Shown: in pieces, positions 1-11,849 of the stretch | Layout: each line of letters begins with the position of its first letter | Position numbering within the stretch: position 1 is the first letter of the stretch | Origin: an uncultured Pseudomonadota bacterium | GTDB lineage: Bacteria; Myxococcota_A; Polyangia; HGW-17 | NCBI GenBank assembly: GCA_938004375.1 | Contig: CALKWH010000253.1 | Coordinates: 1 to 29,863, forward strand | Direction: 5' to 3' | Length of the DNA stretch: 29,863 nt | Translations under genes and position numbers: made by a program | The notes under the pieces: generated by a model | Databases searched by the model: none | What the model saw: the letters and a program-made list of their open reading frames with translations, nothing else | Told to the model about the DNA's origin: nothing

Positions 1-45
1 GATCGTATTCGGTGACTGGAGTTCAGACGTGTGCTCTTCCGATCT
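1..45 (+). other. Illumina P7-side adapter left in the assembly
   Basis: Positions 12-45 match the Illumina TruSeq read-2 adapter, ending in GCTCTTCCGATCT. The preceding GAT (1-3) fits the end of the P7 oligo, and 4-11 (CGTATTCG) sits where an 8-base i7 index would be. This is library sequence, not genome. Forward-frame translation gives TGVQTCALPI and CSSDL, peptides typical of adapter contamination. The insert begins at about position 46. Confidence 0.98.
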
Positions 46-1013
46 TAGACGCCGACGTGGTCCTCGACGAACCCCGGGGGACGGCCGGCCGTGGGCAGGG
101 GCTTCACGTCGAAGGCGACCTCGGCGCTGGTGCGGTTCTCGGTCTTGCCGGTGTTCAGGAAACCCGACCGCGTGCGGTAGGAGACGGTGCGCGGCACGAT
201 GGTCAGGCGGCCGGTGCGCTGGGGCCAGTACATGCGCCGGAACACCAGGGTGCGGTAGAAGACGGCCTGACCCAACTGGACCCGCTCCATCTCGTAGGTG
301 TGGTTCTGGGAGAACAGGGACTTGCTGAAGAAGCCCTGGCTCTCAGGGGGATCGGACTGGGGCCGCTCCGTGAGCCGCGAGGTGGTGTACAAGTACCAGG
401 ACACCATCACGGGCTGCCCCAGGACCAACTGATCCCGGCTGATCGTGACCTGGAAGAACTCGTCCTCGGCCAGCGCGGGATCCGGCTCCTGCCCCTCGAG
501 GATCGCCCTGGGAGCGGCGCGGGGCGGCAGAACGGACACCATCACGCCGTCGGACTTGTACAGCCGACCCTCGGCCTCCATCGTGGCCGGACCGATGGTG
601 TGGCGACCCTCCTTGACCGGACGCACCACGTAGGACATCACGTGGGAGAACTCCTGGGTGTAGCGGCCGTTGACGATGGACACCGAGGAGCGCGTGCTCT
701 CGCTGCGGTCCACCACCGTGAGCCCGGCGGGAAACTGGGGCGCGGTGTAATTCTGGTAGAACTGCGACTTGAAGCCGCCACGGCGGCTCTGGGCGGTGAG
801 CAGCACCTCGAGCACGAAGTCCTCCCCCACGCGCAGTACGGTGGCCGTGTCCTCTTCCTGCCCGACCCGCATCTGGATCTGGAAGGAGCTGGCCTGGGCC
901 CGGACCCACGCCGGATTCAGCAGGATCCAGAGGACGGCCAGCGGGCCGAGGGGGCAAAGGAGTCGTCGTAGGGTTCCCATCGCGGGAGGCATCATACACC
1001 AGTCGCGTTCCAT
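46..1013 (-). CDS. BatD-like membrane protein, 3'-truncated by contig end
   Basis: Last visible gene of the MoxR-Bat operon. It begins 10 bases after the stop of the TPR gene. The first ATG is at 1013, but ATGs at 995/992 and 980 are equally possible; the one at 980 gives a compact signal peptide (MGTLRRLL, hydrophobic core, cleavage near VRAQA). The mature part is beta-rich with no visible membrane anchor yet, as expected for the periplasmic Ig-like repeats of BatD (oxygen-tolerance family, usually about 550-600 residues). Roughly 320 residues are present, so about the C-terminal half with its transmembrane helix is missing. The apparent TAA stop at 47-45 is chimeric: TA comes from the insert and the final A from the adapter, so it is not a real end. 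Family assignment rests on operon position plus overall design; residue-level similarity is weak by eye. Confidence 0.8.
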
Positions 1014-1023
1014 CGGAAACGGG

Positions 1024-2040
1024 TTACCAGTCCTTGATCGGAGCCCGACGTCCCTGCCCGCCCTTGCGGTGCATCTCGAGGATGCGCTGCTTCTGGCGCT
1101 CCTTCAGGTCGTCCAGCGCCCGACGGGCCGCCTTGACCTCGGGGGTCTCCGGCTTTTTCGGCGTTTGGTTCTGTTGGTCCTGGTTCTGTTGGTCTTGGTT
1201 CTGTTGGTCTTGGTTCTGTTGGTCTTTGTTCTGTTGGTCTTTGTTCTGTTGGTCTTGGTTCTGCTGGTCTTTGTTCTGCTGGTCTTGGTTCTGTTGGTCT
1301 TTGTTCTGTTGGTCTTGGTTCTGCTGGTCTTTGTTCTGTTGGTCTTTGTTCTGCTGGTCTTGGTTCTGTTGGTCTTGGTTCTGTTGGTCTTTGTTCTGCT
1401 GGTCTTTGTTCTGCTGGTCTTTGTTCTGCTGGTCTTTGTTCTGTTGGTCTTGGTTCTGCTGGTCTTTGTTCTGCTGGTCCTGCTGATCTTTCTGATCTTT
1501 CTGATCTTTCTGATCCTGCTGCTGCTTTTCCTGTTGCTCCTGCTTCTTCTTCTCCTCTTCCTGCTGTTTTTCCACGTCCTCGATGCGTTCGAGGGTCATC
1601 TCGAGGTTGTGACGGGCGTCCTCGTCATCGGGCTCGAGCTCGAGCACGCGGCGGAAGTTGTCAGCGGCCTCCTTGAATTTTTTGATCTTTTCGTCAGGCT
1701 GCTGCAGGGTCTCGGCGATGTGAAAACGGGTGACGCCCAGGAAGAAGTTTCCCCGGGCGCGGACCAGCTCCGAGTCCGAGGAGGTGGCGGCGATGAACTC
1801 GCTCTCGGCTGCGGTGTAGTTGTTCTGACCGAGGAAGGCGAGTCCCAGGTTGTGCTTGAGGCGGGGCTCGCTGGCCCGGCGCTCCAGGGCGCCCCGGTAG
1901 CCCTCCTCGGCGGCCTTGTAGTCCTTGCCCCGCAAAAGGTCGTTGGCGCGACCGACCTCGGGCACGCGACGAAGGAACGGATTCCACGCCCCCCACAGGA
2001 AGAGGAGGGGGACGAACCAGAGCAGACGGGGAGTCTTCAT
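1024..2040 (-). CDS. BatC-like TPR protein with long DQQN(K/Q) repeat
   Basis: 338-residue protein. The start at 2040 is chosen because it has a strong GGAGGGAG site and overlaps the preceding VWA gene stop as ATGA; a longer reading frame upstream lacks such support. Residues about 5-20 are a hydrophobic anchor or uncleaved signal. Residues about 30-170 carry TPR-type helix pairs (for example DYKAAEEGYRGAL, KFKEAADNFRRVLELEPDD). A charged, Gln-rich coiled-coil-like segment follows, then residues 188-292 are 21 perfect-length pentapeptides DQQNK or DQQNQ, then a basic C-terminus. TPR proteins in this operon position are known as BatC and are thought to act as scaffolds for the VWA proteins. 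The repeat is odd: it is encoded by a 15-bp tandem array and is probably disordered. Its function is unknown. Confidence 0.88.
   Translation of the reverse strand: MKTPRLLWFVPLLFLWGAWNPFLRRVPEVGRANDLLRGKDYKAAEEGYRGALERRASEPRLKHNLGLAFLGQNNYTAAESEFIAATSSDSELVRARGNFFLGVTRFHIAETLQQPDEKIKKFKEAADNFRRVLELEPDDEDARHNLEMTLERIEDVEKQQEEEKKKQEQQEKQQQDQKDQKDQKDQQDQQNKDQQNQDQQNKDQQNKDQQNKDQQNKDQQNQDQQNQDQQNKDQQNKDQQNQDQQNKDQQNQDQQNKDQQNQDQQNKDQQNKDQQNQDQQNQDQQNQDQQNQTPKKPETPEVKAARRALDDLKERQKQRILEMHRKGGQGRRAPIKDW
1165..1510 (-). repeat. 15-bp tandem array (21 units) plus 9-bp array (3 units) inside the TPR gene
   Basis: Positions 1165-1479 are exactly 21 units of 15 bp. On the plus strand they read TT(T/G)GTTCTG(T/C)TGGTC, coding on the minus strand for DQQN(K/Q). 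Units differ only at a few positions, chiefly the K/Q codon and CAA/CAG choices. Next to it, 1484-1510 holds three 9-bp units TGATCTTTC coding KDQ. All unit lengths are multiples of three, so copy-number change would keep the frame. Confidence 0.96.
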
Positions 2041-3095
2041 GCCGACATCTCCCTCCTTCTGCGGCGCAGACCGGCGTCGCCCAACAACAGGAAATCCAAC
2101 AGCAGGAGGAACAGGCCCGGCAGCAGGAACCACACGAACTCCTCGTGCCTCTCCACGAAGACCTGCTTCTCGGCCTGGGAGCGCTTGAAGTCCTGGATGG
2201 CGGTCAGCACCTTGTCCGTACCGAAGTCCTCCTTCGTGGCCCGGAAATACTGCCCGTTGGTGATCCGGGCGACCTCGCGCAGCGTGGTCTCGTCGAGCTT
2301 CGAGGTGACGTACTGGGTCTCGTGCTTGACGTAGCCGGTGACCTCGCCGGCGTCGCCCAGGCTGGGCACGAGCTGGCCCTCAGTGGAGCCGATGCCGATG
2401 GTGAACACCCGGATGCCCAGCTTGTCCAGCTCGGCCGCCGCTTCGGACGGACGGCCGAGGTGGTCCTCACCGTCGGAGAGGAGGATGACCACCTGGGCGC
2501 GCTCGATCTTGGGATCGCGCACGTCCGCCAACAGCTCGCGTGCCGAGTCCAGAGCCCGCGCGATGCCGGTGCCTCCCACGGGCATGTCCTCGGGGCGCAG
2601 GTTCTCCCAGAACAACTTGGCCGATTCGTGATCGGTGGTCAGCGGATAGGACATGGTCGTGCCCGCGAAGGCGACCAGTCCGAGCTGGTCGCCGCCCAGA
2701 CGGTCGATGAGGTGGTTCATCTCGCGCCGGGCGTGCTCGAGGCGCGAGCCGAACATGTCCCGCACGTTCATGCTCTTGGAGAAGTCCAGCGCCACCACCA
2801 CGTCGAGGCCGGTGGAGGACACGATATGACGGCGCCCCTCGGTCTGCGGCGTCGCCAGGGCAAACAATAAAAGAATCAGCCCCGACACCTGCAGCACCGG
2901 ACGCAGCACGGGCAGCACCGCGCTTTTGTTCGACACGAGACCGGCGAGCAGCGGGGCGTCGCCCAGTTTCTCGAACCGACGACGGGCGATGGCGTGGGCG
3001 AGCACCAGGCCGAACACGAACGCCAGCACGGCGACCGCGAGCCAGAAGCCCCAGCCGCCCAGGGAGAGGAAGGCGGTCCCGTGCTTCCAGGTCAT
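2037..3095 (-). CDS. Membrane-anchored VWA-domain protein (BatB-like)
   Basis: 352 residues. Two N-terminal hydrophobic segments (about 14-38 and 62-82) and one near the C-terminus (about 324-341) flank a von Willebrand factor A domain. The metal-ion-dependent adhesion site is intact: DFSKS at residues 104-108, a downstream GGTG threonine and an LLSDGED aspartate. The domain ends in a Bat-type extension (TNGQYFRAT). The ATG at 3095 has a GAGGAGG site and overlaps the preceding stop by the ATGA arrangement; its own stop overlaps the TPR gene start the same way. BatA/BatB proteins are known in Bacteroides, Leptospira and Francisella as inner-membrane VWA proteins linked to stress tolerance and assembled with MoxR ATPases. 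The A/B label is by operon order. Confidence 0.93.
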   Translation of the reverse strand: MTWKHGTAFLSLGGWGFWLAVAVLAFVFGLVLAHAIARRRFEKLGDAPLLAGLVSNKSAVLPVLRPVLQVSGLILLLFALATPQTEGRRHIVSSTGLDVVVALDFSKSMNVRDMFGSRLEHARREMNHLIDRLGGDQLGLVAFAGTTMSYPLTTDHESAKLFWENLRPEDMPVGGTGIARALDSARELLADVRDPKIERAQVVILLSDGEDHLGRPSEAAAELDKLGIRVFTIGIGSTEGQLVPSLGDAGEVTGYVKHETQYVTSKLDETTLREVARITNGQYFRATKEDFGTDKVLTAIQDFKRSQAEKQVFVERHEEFVWFLLPGLFLLLLDFLLLGDAGLRRRRREMSA

Positions 3096-4246
3096 GGCAA
3101 CCTCCTCAGCCAGGTCAGGGAGAGCAGCAGCTCGAGGAAGAACAGCAGCACGGCGGCGGCGAGGTAGCGCTCCTGCACGCCGGAGGTGGTGCGGATCTTG
3201 CGTTCGAACTTGTTCTTCTCCATGAGATCCAGGATGCGCTGGAAGCGGTTCTCCAGCGACTTCTTGTCGGTCGCGATGAAGGCCATGCCGCCGGTCCGGG
3301 CCGCGATGTGTTCGAGAAGCTCGGGGTCCGTGGGCGCGCGCAGGGCGAAGAGGCCACCGCCCTCGCCATTGGGGCTTCCCACGAGCACGGTGTGCACGCG
3401 CACGCCCAGGGCGGCGGCGTGCTCGGCCGCCTCCCGCGGGGCCATCTCGCCGCTGTTGTTGGCGCCGTCGGTGAGCAGGATCACCACCTTGCTCTTGCCC
3501 TTGGCCGAGGCCAGCATGTTGAGCGCCGTGCCCAGGGCCTCGCCGATGGCGGTGGCCTGGCCGTCGTCGATCTGCCGCAGGCGGAGCTTGCCCAGGAGCC
3601 GCTGCACGGCGTTGTGATCACGGGTCAGGGGGCAGTACGGGTAGGCGTCGCGACCGAACACGACGAAGCCGATGCGGTCCTTCGGGCGCTGCTTGACGAA
3701 GCCGGACATGACGTTGCGCGCCGCGACGAAGCGGTTGGGCTCGAGGTCGTTGGCCTCCATGGAGAGCGAGACGTCCATGACCAGGACGATGTCGATGCCC
3801 TCGTCCTCGGAGCGCTCGAAAACGTTCACCAGGCGCGGCTGCGCGGCGGCGAAGATCAGCAGGGCGAACACGCCGCAGCGCAAGGAGAACGGCAGGGTGA
3901 CGAAGTACGTGCGGATCCCGGGCGGGATCGAGGCCAGCAGGGAGAGCCTGGAAAAGCCCCACGTCGGCTGTCTTCGCGCATGATAGCGGAAGGCGAAGAA
4001 GGCCAATACGGGGAGGACCAACAGGAACCACAGCACCCAGCGCTCCCCCAGCTCCACAGGACGGCTGAACTTCTGCAGCGACGCTGCGATGCCCCAGGCC
4101 ACGAGGGCCATGATCACCGTCCAAAGCATCCAGGGCCAGAGGTTCTGACGCACGGCGTCCAGGCCGCGCTTCTGCGGGACGCCGACCTCTTCGGCCAAGC
4201 TGGTGATCGGCCCCTTCTTCACCGCGATCTGATCACGGCGTCTCAT
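3092..4246 (-). CDS. Membrane-anchored VWA-domain protein (BatA-like)
   Basis: 384 residues with start at 4246. That ATG follows GGAGG by 6 bases and lies inside the end of the preceding gene (14-base overlap); the open frame extends further upstream, but that stretch is Arg/Pro-rich antisense-like sequence and is rejected. Transmembrane segments lie at about 37-56, 69-88 and 118-135 and near the C-terminus. The VWA domain carries the full MIDAS set: DVSLS at residues 158-162, a GQATAIG threonine and LTDGAN. It is the first of two adjacent VWA genes, so BatA-like. Expected in the cytoplasmic membrane with the VWA domain exposed and available to the MoxR ATPase; direct partners are inferred from synteny only. 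Confidence 0.92.
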   Translation of the reverse strand: MRRRDQIAVKKGPITSLAEEVGVPQKRGLDAVRQNLWPWMLWTVIMALVAWGIAASLQKFSRPVELGERWVLWFLLVLPVLAFFAFRYHARRQPTWGFSRLSLLASIPPGIRTYFVTLPFSLRCGVFALLIFAAAQPRLVNVFERSEDEGIDIVLVMDVSLSMEANDLEPNRFVAARNVMSGFVKQRPKDRIGFVVFGRDAYPYCPLTRDHNAVQRLLGKLRLRQIDDGQATAIGEALGTALNMLASAKGKSKVVILLTDGANNSGEMAPREAAEHAAALGVRVHTVLVGSPNGEGGGLFALRAPTDPELLEHIAARTGGMAFIATDKKSLENRFQRILDLMEKNKFERKIRTTSGVQERYLAAAVLLFFLELLLSLTWLRRLP

Positions 4247-5936
4247 GATTGCCTCCAGGCGGGACCTCACCCGAATCGGTCTTCCCCTTGGCCGGGTTCG
4301 ACCCGGACTCGTCCGGATCTTTCCCGGAGCCGACCTGTTCCCGTGTCGACGCCAGCAGCAGGCGCCGGTGCTGCTCGTCCAGGCTCTCACCCGGGGGCGG
4401 TTCCCACGGGTCCCGCGGCGGGCGCGCCTCGGACGGCGCCGCGCCGTCCCCGTCGGCCCCGGTCTCCTTCTCGCTCCCGGTCTTTTCCTCAACACCGGCC
4501 GGCTCTTCGCCTACGGCCGGCCCGAGCTGGACCAGGAGCGTGCGGCGCACGAAGTCCACGCCCGTCTCCAGGCGGGCGCCGGCCTCGGCGGGTTCGAGCG
4601 GCGCCTTGGCGAACTTGACCAGGTCGAGGAACTCGAAGAAGTCCTCGAGCTCGGCCGGACCGACTCCGGCGGGGGCCAACTCGGAGAGCCGGGCCAGCAG
4701 TTCGGTGGTGGTCATCTCGAGGGAATAGAAGTGGTACCGGTTTCCGAAGTACTCGCGCAGGATCTCGGACAACTCGAAGGCGAAGCGCTGGTTCTCCTCG
4801 GTCTCAGCGGGGATCCCGCGGGCGCGCAGGGCCTCGAGCCGCTCGAAGGCGATCAGGTGGGCGGGGCGGGGCGGCGCCGGAGGCGGGGCACGCCGCCACT
4901 TCTTCCGCAGCCAGAGGACCAGCGGCACCAACAGAGCCATGACCAACAGGCCGATGAGCACCCCCAGCAGCACGTTCTTGAGGGTGGTGTTCTCTTCGTA
5001 CAGATCCCAGGGCTCCCAGAAGGGGCCGCCGGCCTTCACGTTCTCTTCGCTGGCGGGTTCCTTGAGCTTGGGGTCCGGTTCGTTGGCCAACCGCGAGGAG
5101 ATCAGGATGCGGGGTCCCCGGCCGGGCTCGTGGCTGGGCACCACGCCGAGGGAGCCGTCCGCCCGCCGGAAGGTGACCGGGATCGGCTTCAACTCCACCT
5201 CGGCCTCGATCTCGGCCAGCTCCGCGGCGTCGGCGTCCACGCGGGCCTGGTATTGGGTGATCCGCTCTTCCAGGGCCCGGGTGTCCTGGTTCGCCAGCCG
5301 GGCCTCGGTGAGCTTGGTCTTCTGCTCGGCGAGGTCCTGCTCATGACGCTGCAGCCGGTCGCGCACCCGATCGGCCCGGCGGTTCAGGAGCCGGTCGGTG
5401 GTCCAGGACACCAACTTGAGCCGGTACTTGCGCATCAGGTTCCCGGAGTCGAAGGTGACCGTGGTGCCCTCGACGGGCTCCCCCTCGAGAGTGAAGCGTG
5501 GGCCGGGATCGATCTTGGCCGGCAGGTTCACGTGCACGCCGGGCCGCGTGGTGACGGTGAGCTCGACGAAGAACGGCTGCCCGATGTAGATCTCCTTCGG
5601 GGCGTCGACCAGGTCGATGAGCACCACCGGTTCGTCACCGGCGCGGGCCGGCTCGACGGCGGACGGGGCCGAAGGAGCGAGCGGCGCCAGAGGAGCGGGC
5701 GGCGCCGGGGTGCCGGGATCGGGCAAAGGCGCCGGGGTCGGCGAGGGTGCGGGACTGGGCAACGGTCCCGGGGGGGGCAGCCCGAAGCGCAACGGCCGGG
5801 ATGGAGCCGGAGACGCCGCAGCTGGCGGCACAGACGCCGCAGCCGACGGCTGCCCGGGGGCCGGCTGGGCCCAGGCCGACGACGTCACCGCCGCGGCGAG
5901 GGCGAGCACGAGGAGGATCGGAAAGCGGCGCCTCAT
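4233..5936 (-). CDS. BatD/DUF4381-like membrane protein with Pro/Ala linker and coiled coil
   Basis: 567 residues. Order seen: signal peptide (1-23, ending SSAWA); a Pro/Ala-rich low-complexity stretch (about 24-95); a beta-rich domain resembling BatD Ig-like modules (about 100-175, with YIGQPFFVELTV); a charged helical insert rich in Glu/Arg/Gln (about 180-250, probable coiled coil); a second beta segment; one transmembrane helix (about 319-343); and a cytoplasmic helical domain (about 360-475) with EILREYFGNRYHFYSLEMTT, the style of DUF4381 domains that neighbour MoxR/DUF58/VWA genes. The tail is acidic and disordered. The start at 5936 overlaps the DUF58 stop (ATGA). Likely a transmembrane link in the complex. 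Exact family naming is inferred; the coiled-coil insert between beta modules is unusual. Confidence 0.85.
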   Translation of the reverse strand: MRRRFPILLVLALAAAVTSSAWAQPAPGQPSAAASVPPAAASPAPSRPLRFGLPPPGPLPSPAPSPTPAPLPDPGTPAPPAPLAPLAPSAPSAVEPARAGDEPVVLIDLVDAPKEIYIGQPFFVELTVTTRPGVHVNLPAKIDPGPRFTLEGEPVEGTTVTFDSGNLMRKYRLKLVSWTTDRLLNRRADRVRDRLQRHEQDLAEQKTKLTEARLANQDTRALEERITQYQARVDADAAELAEIEAEVELKPIPVTFRRADGSLGVVPSHEPGRGPRILISSRLANEPDPKLKEPASEENVKAGGPFWEPWDLYEENTTLKNVLLGVLIGLLVMALLVPLVLWLRKKWRRAPPPAPPRPAHLIAFERLEALRARGIPAETEENQRFAFELSEILREYFGNRYHFYSLEMTTTELLARLSELAPAGVGPAELEDFFEFLDLVKFAKAPLEPAEAGARLETGVDFVRRTLLVQLGPAVGEEPAGVEEKTGSEKETGADGDGAAPSEARPPRDPWEPPPGESLDEQHRRLLLASTREQVGSGKDPDESGSNPAKGKTDSGEVPPGGNHETP

Positions 5937-6811
5937 CCGCGCAGCCTCCTCTCCCGTCGCCGGAAGAACTGCATGAGCGCCGGGACGTAGTCCGAGCCGG
6001 TCTCGAGGGTGATCGCGTCGATCTTCAGGCGGCGGAACAGGGCGTCGCGCACCTCGCGGCGGGCGCGGGCCCGCAGCGAGAAGGCGCGCACCGTGCGCGG
6101 GTTCAGATCCACCACGCGGCGCTCTCCGGTCTCGAGGTCCTCGAGCTCCACGAGGCCCACGGGCTCGAGCTCCTCCTCGCGCCGGTCCAGCACGGTCACC
6201 GGGATCAGGTCGTGGCGCTTGCCCGCGACCTTGAGGTTGTGCTCGTACTCGGGGACCAGGAAGTCGCTGATGCAGAAGGCCACCGCACGCCGCTTGGCGA
6301 CGTGCCCGAGAAAGGTGAGCGCCGGGTTGAGGTCCGACCGGCGGTTGCGGGGCCGGTAGTTCAAGATCTCGGTCACCACGCGCAGCACGTGTTTGCGCCC
6401 CTTCTTGGGCGGCACGAACTTCTCGACCTGGTCGGTGAAGATGATCAGGCCGACCCGGTCGTTGTTCTTGATCGCCGAGAACGCCAGCAATGCGGACAAC
6501 TCGGCGGCCAGCTCCCGCTTGGCCTGTTCATGGGTGCCGAACAGCCCCGAGGCGCTCATGTCCACGAGCAGCATCAGCGTGAGCTCGCGCTCCTCGACGA
6601 ACAATTTTACGAACGTGTCGTTGGTGCGGGCCGAGACGTTCCAGTCGATCAGGCGGATGTCGTCCCCCGGGAGATACTGGCGCACCTCGTCGAAGGCCAT
6701 GCCGCGGCCCTTGAAGACGCTCTGGTACTGGCCGGCGAGCATGTCGTTGACCAGCCGGCTCGTCTTGATCTCGATCTTGCGCACCTTGCGGATCAGTTCG
6801 CGGGGTATCAT
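5933..6811 (-). CDS. DUF58 domain protein
   Basis: 292 residues. ATG at 6811 is preferred over an upstream in-frame start at 6856 because it follows GGAGGGTGG at good spacing and gives the standard N-terminus. The DUF58 signature DEVRQYLPGDDIRxIDW occupies about residues 41-57, followed by a VWA-like core with DMSAS at 84-88, a degenerate MIDAS. No membrane segments, so cytoplasmic or peripheral. It lies 22 bases after the MoxR stop. MoxR-DUF58-VWA is a classic conserved gene order; DUF58 proteins are generally regarded as client or adaptor partners of MoxR ATPases. Confidence 0.95.
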   Translation of the reverse strand: MIPRELIRKVRKIEIKTSRLVNDMLAGQYQSVFKGRGMAFDEVRQYLPGDDIRLIDWNVSARTNDTFVKLFVEERELTLMLLVDMSASGLFGTHEQAKRELAAELSALLAFSAIKNNDRVGLIIFTDQVEKFVPPKKGRKHVLRVVTEILNYRPRNRRSDLNPALTFLGHVAKRRAVAFCISDFLVPEYEHNLKVAGKRHDLIPVTVLDRREEELEPVGLVELEDLETGERRVVDLNPRTVRAFSLRARARREVRDALFRRLKIDAITLETGSDYVPALMQFFRRRERRLRG

Positions 6812-6833
6812 GGAACCACCCTCCGGGCGCCGC

Positions 6834-7823
<990 letters not shown>

Positions 7824-7891
7824 GTCTTCTCTCCGTCCTTGTTTCCGGGCCGTCGAACGAGCTTCCCGCCGGTCCGGGGTGCAGGGCTTCG

Positions 7892-7919
7892 TTTATAATC
7901 ACCCTGGCGAAAGAGGCAA
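7892..7919 (-). promoter_or_regulatory. Probable sigma70-type promoter of the moxR-bat operon
   Basis: On the minus strand TTGCCT (7919-7914), a 16-base spacer and TATAAA (7897-7892) form a good -35/-10 pair about 70 bases before the MoxR start. The same AT-rich spot reads TATAAT on the plus strand, but no matching -35 is present there. Confidence 0.6.
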
Positions 7920-7929
7920 CCGCTTTTTC

Positions 7930-7950
7930 GGTGGCGGGTCGCCGACCACC
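7930..7950. promoter_or_regulatory. Imperfect 21-bp palindrome upstream of the moxR promoter
   Basis: GGTGG and CCACC arms with inner GG/CC pairs are symmetric about position 7940, with two central mismatched pairs on each side. It lies about 55 bases upstream of the predicted transcription start of the moxR operon, where an activator could bind. Could be chance in GC-rich DNA. Confidence 0.3.
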
Positions 7951-8037
7951 TCTCTCATCCGCGCGTGTAACCGCGCCGCCCGCGTTGACTATTCCACCGG
8001 TTTTATTTTTGAATCACGAATCGCCACTTTTTCGGGG

Positions 8038-8066
8038 TGGAAATCACCGGGGGAGGGGACTATACT
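8038..8066 (+). promoter_or_regulatory. Probable promoter of the metal-binding-repeat lipoprotein
   Basis: TGGAAA (8038-8043), 17-base spacer, TATACT (8061-8066). The resulting leader of about 40 bases contains a GGAG ribosome site (8099-8102) before the ATG at 8112. Confidence 0.5.
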
Positions 8067-8111
8067 AAAACAGTTTTGTTAGATGAGTCTTTATCCATTG
8101 GAGATGTTATC

Positions 8112-11795
<3,684 letters not shown>

Positions 11796-11813
11796 CCGCC
11801 GACTGATCATCTG

Positions 11814-11842
11814 TTCCTTACACCGCGGAAAAACGGTATAGT
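11814..11842 (+). promoter_or_regulatory. Possible promoter of the helicase-efflux operon (leaderless)
   Basis: TTCCTT (11814-11819), 17-base spacer, TATAGT (11837-11842). The -10 is good and the -35 weak. The ATG at 11850 begins 7 bases after the -10, so transcription would start at or next to it. No ribosome site is visible. Confidence 0.45.
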
Positions 11843-11849
11843 GCGCCCC

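Noticed and set aside
12..971. Long plus-strand open frame beginning TGVQTCALPI
   Set aside because: It starts inside the adapter and runs antisense to the BatD-like gene.
1165..1479. CRISPR-like array
   Set aside because: Units of 15 bp are directly contiguous without spacers and encode an in-frame peptide repeat.
769..2334. Plus-strand frame with long LVLLVFVLL hydrophobic repeats
   Set aside because: This is the antisense reading of the DQQN(K/Q) array; no ribosome site and it crosses two real genes.
7894..7899. Plus-strand TATAAT as promoter of the gene at 8112
   Set aside because: No -35 at the right distance and over 200 bases from the gene; the minus-strand reading fits the moxR operon better.
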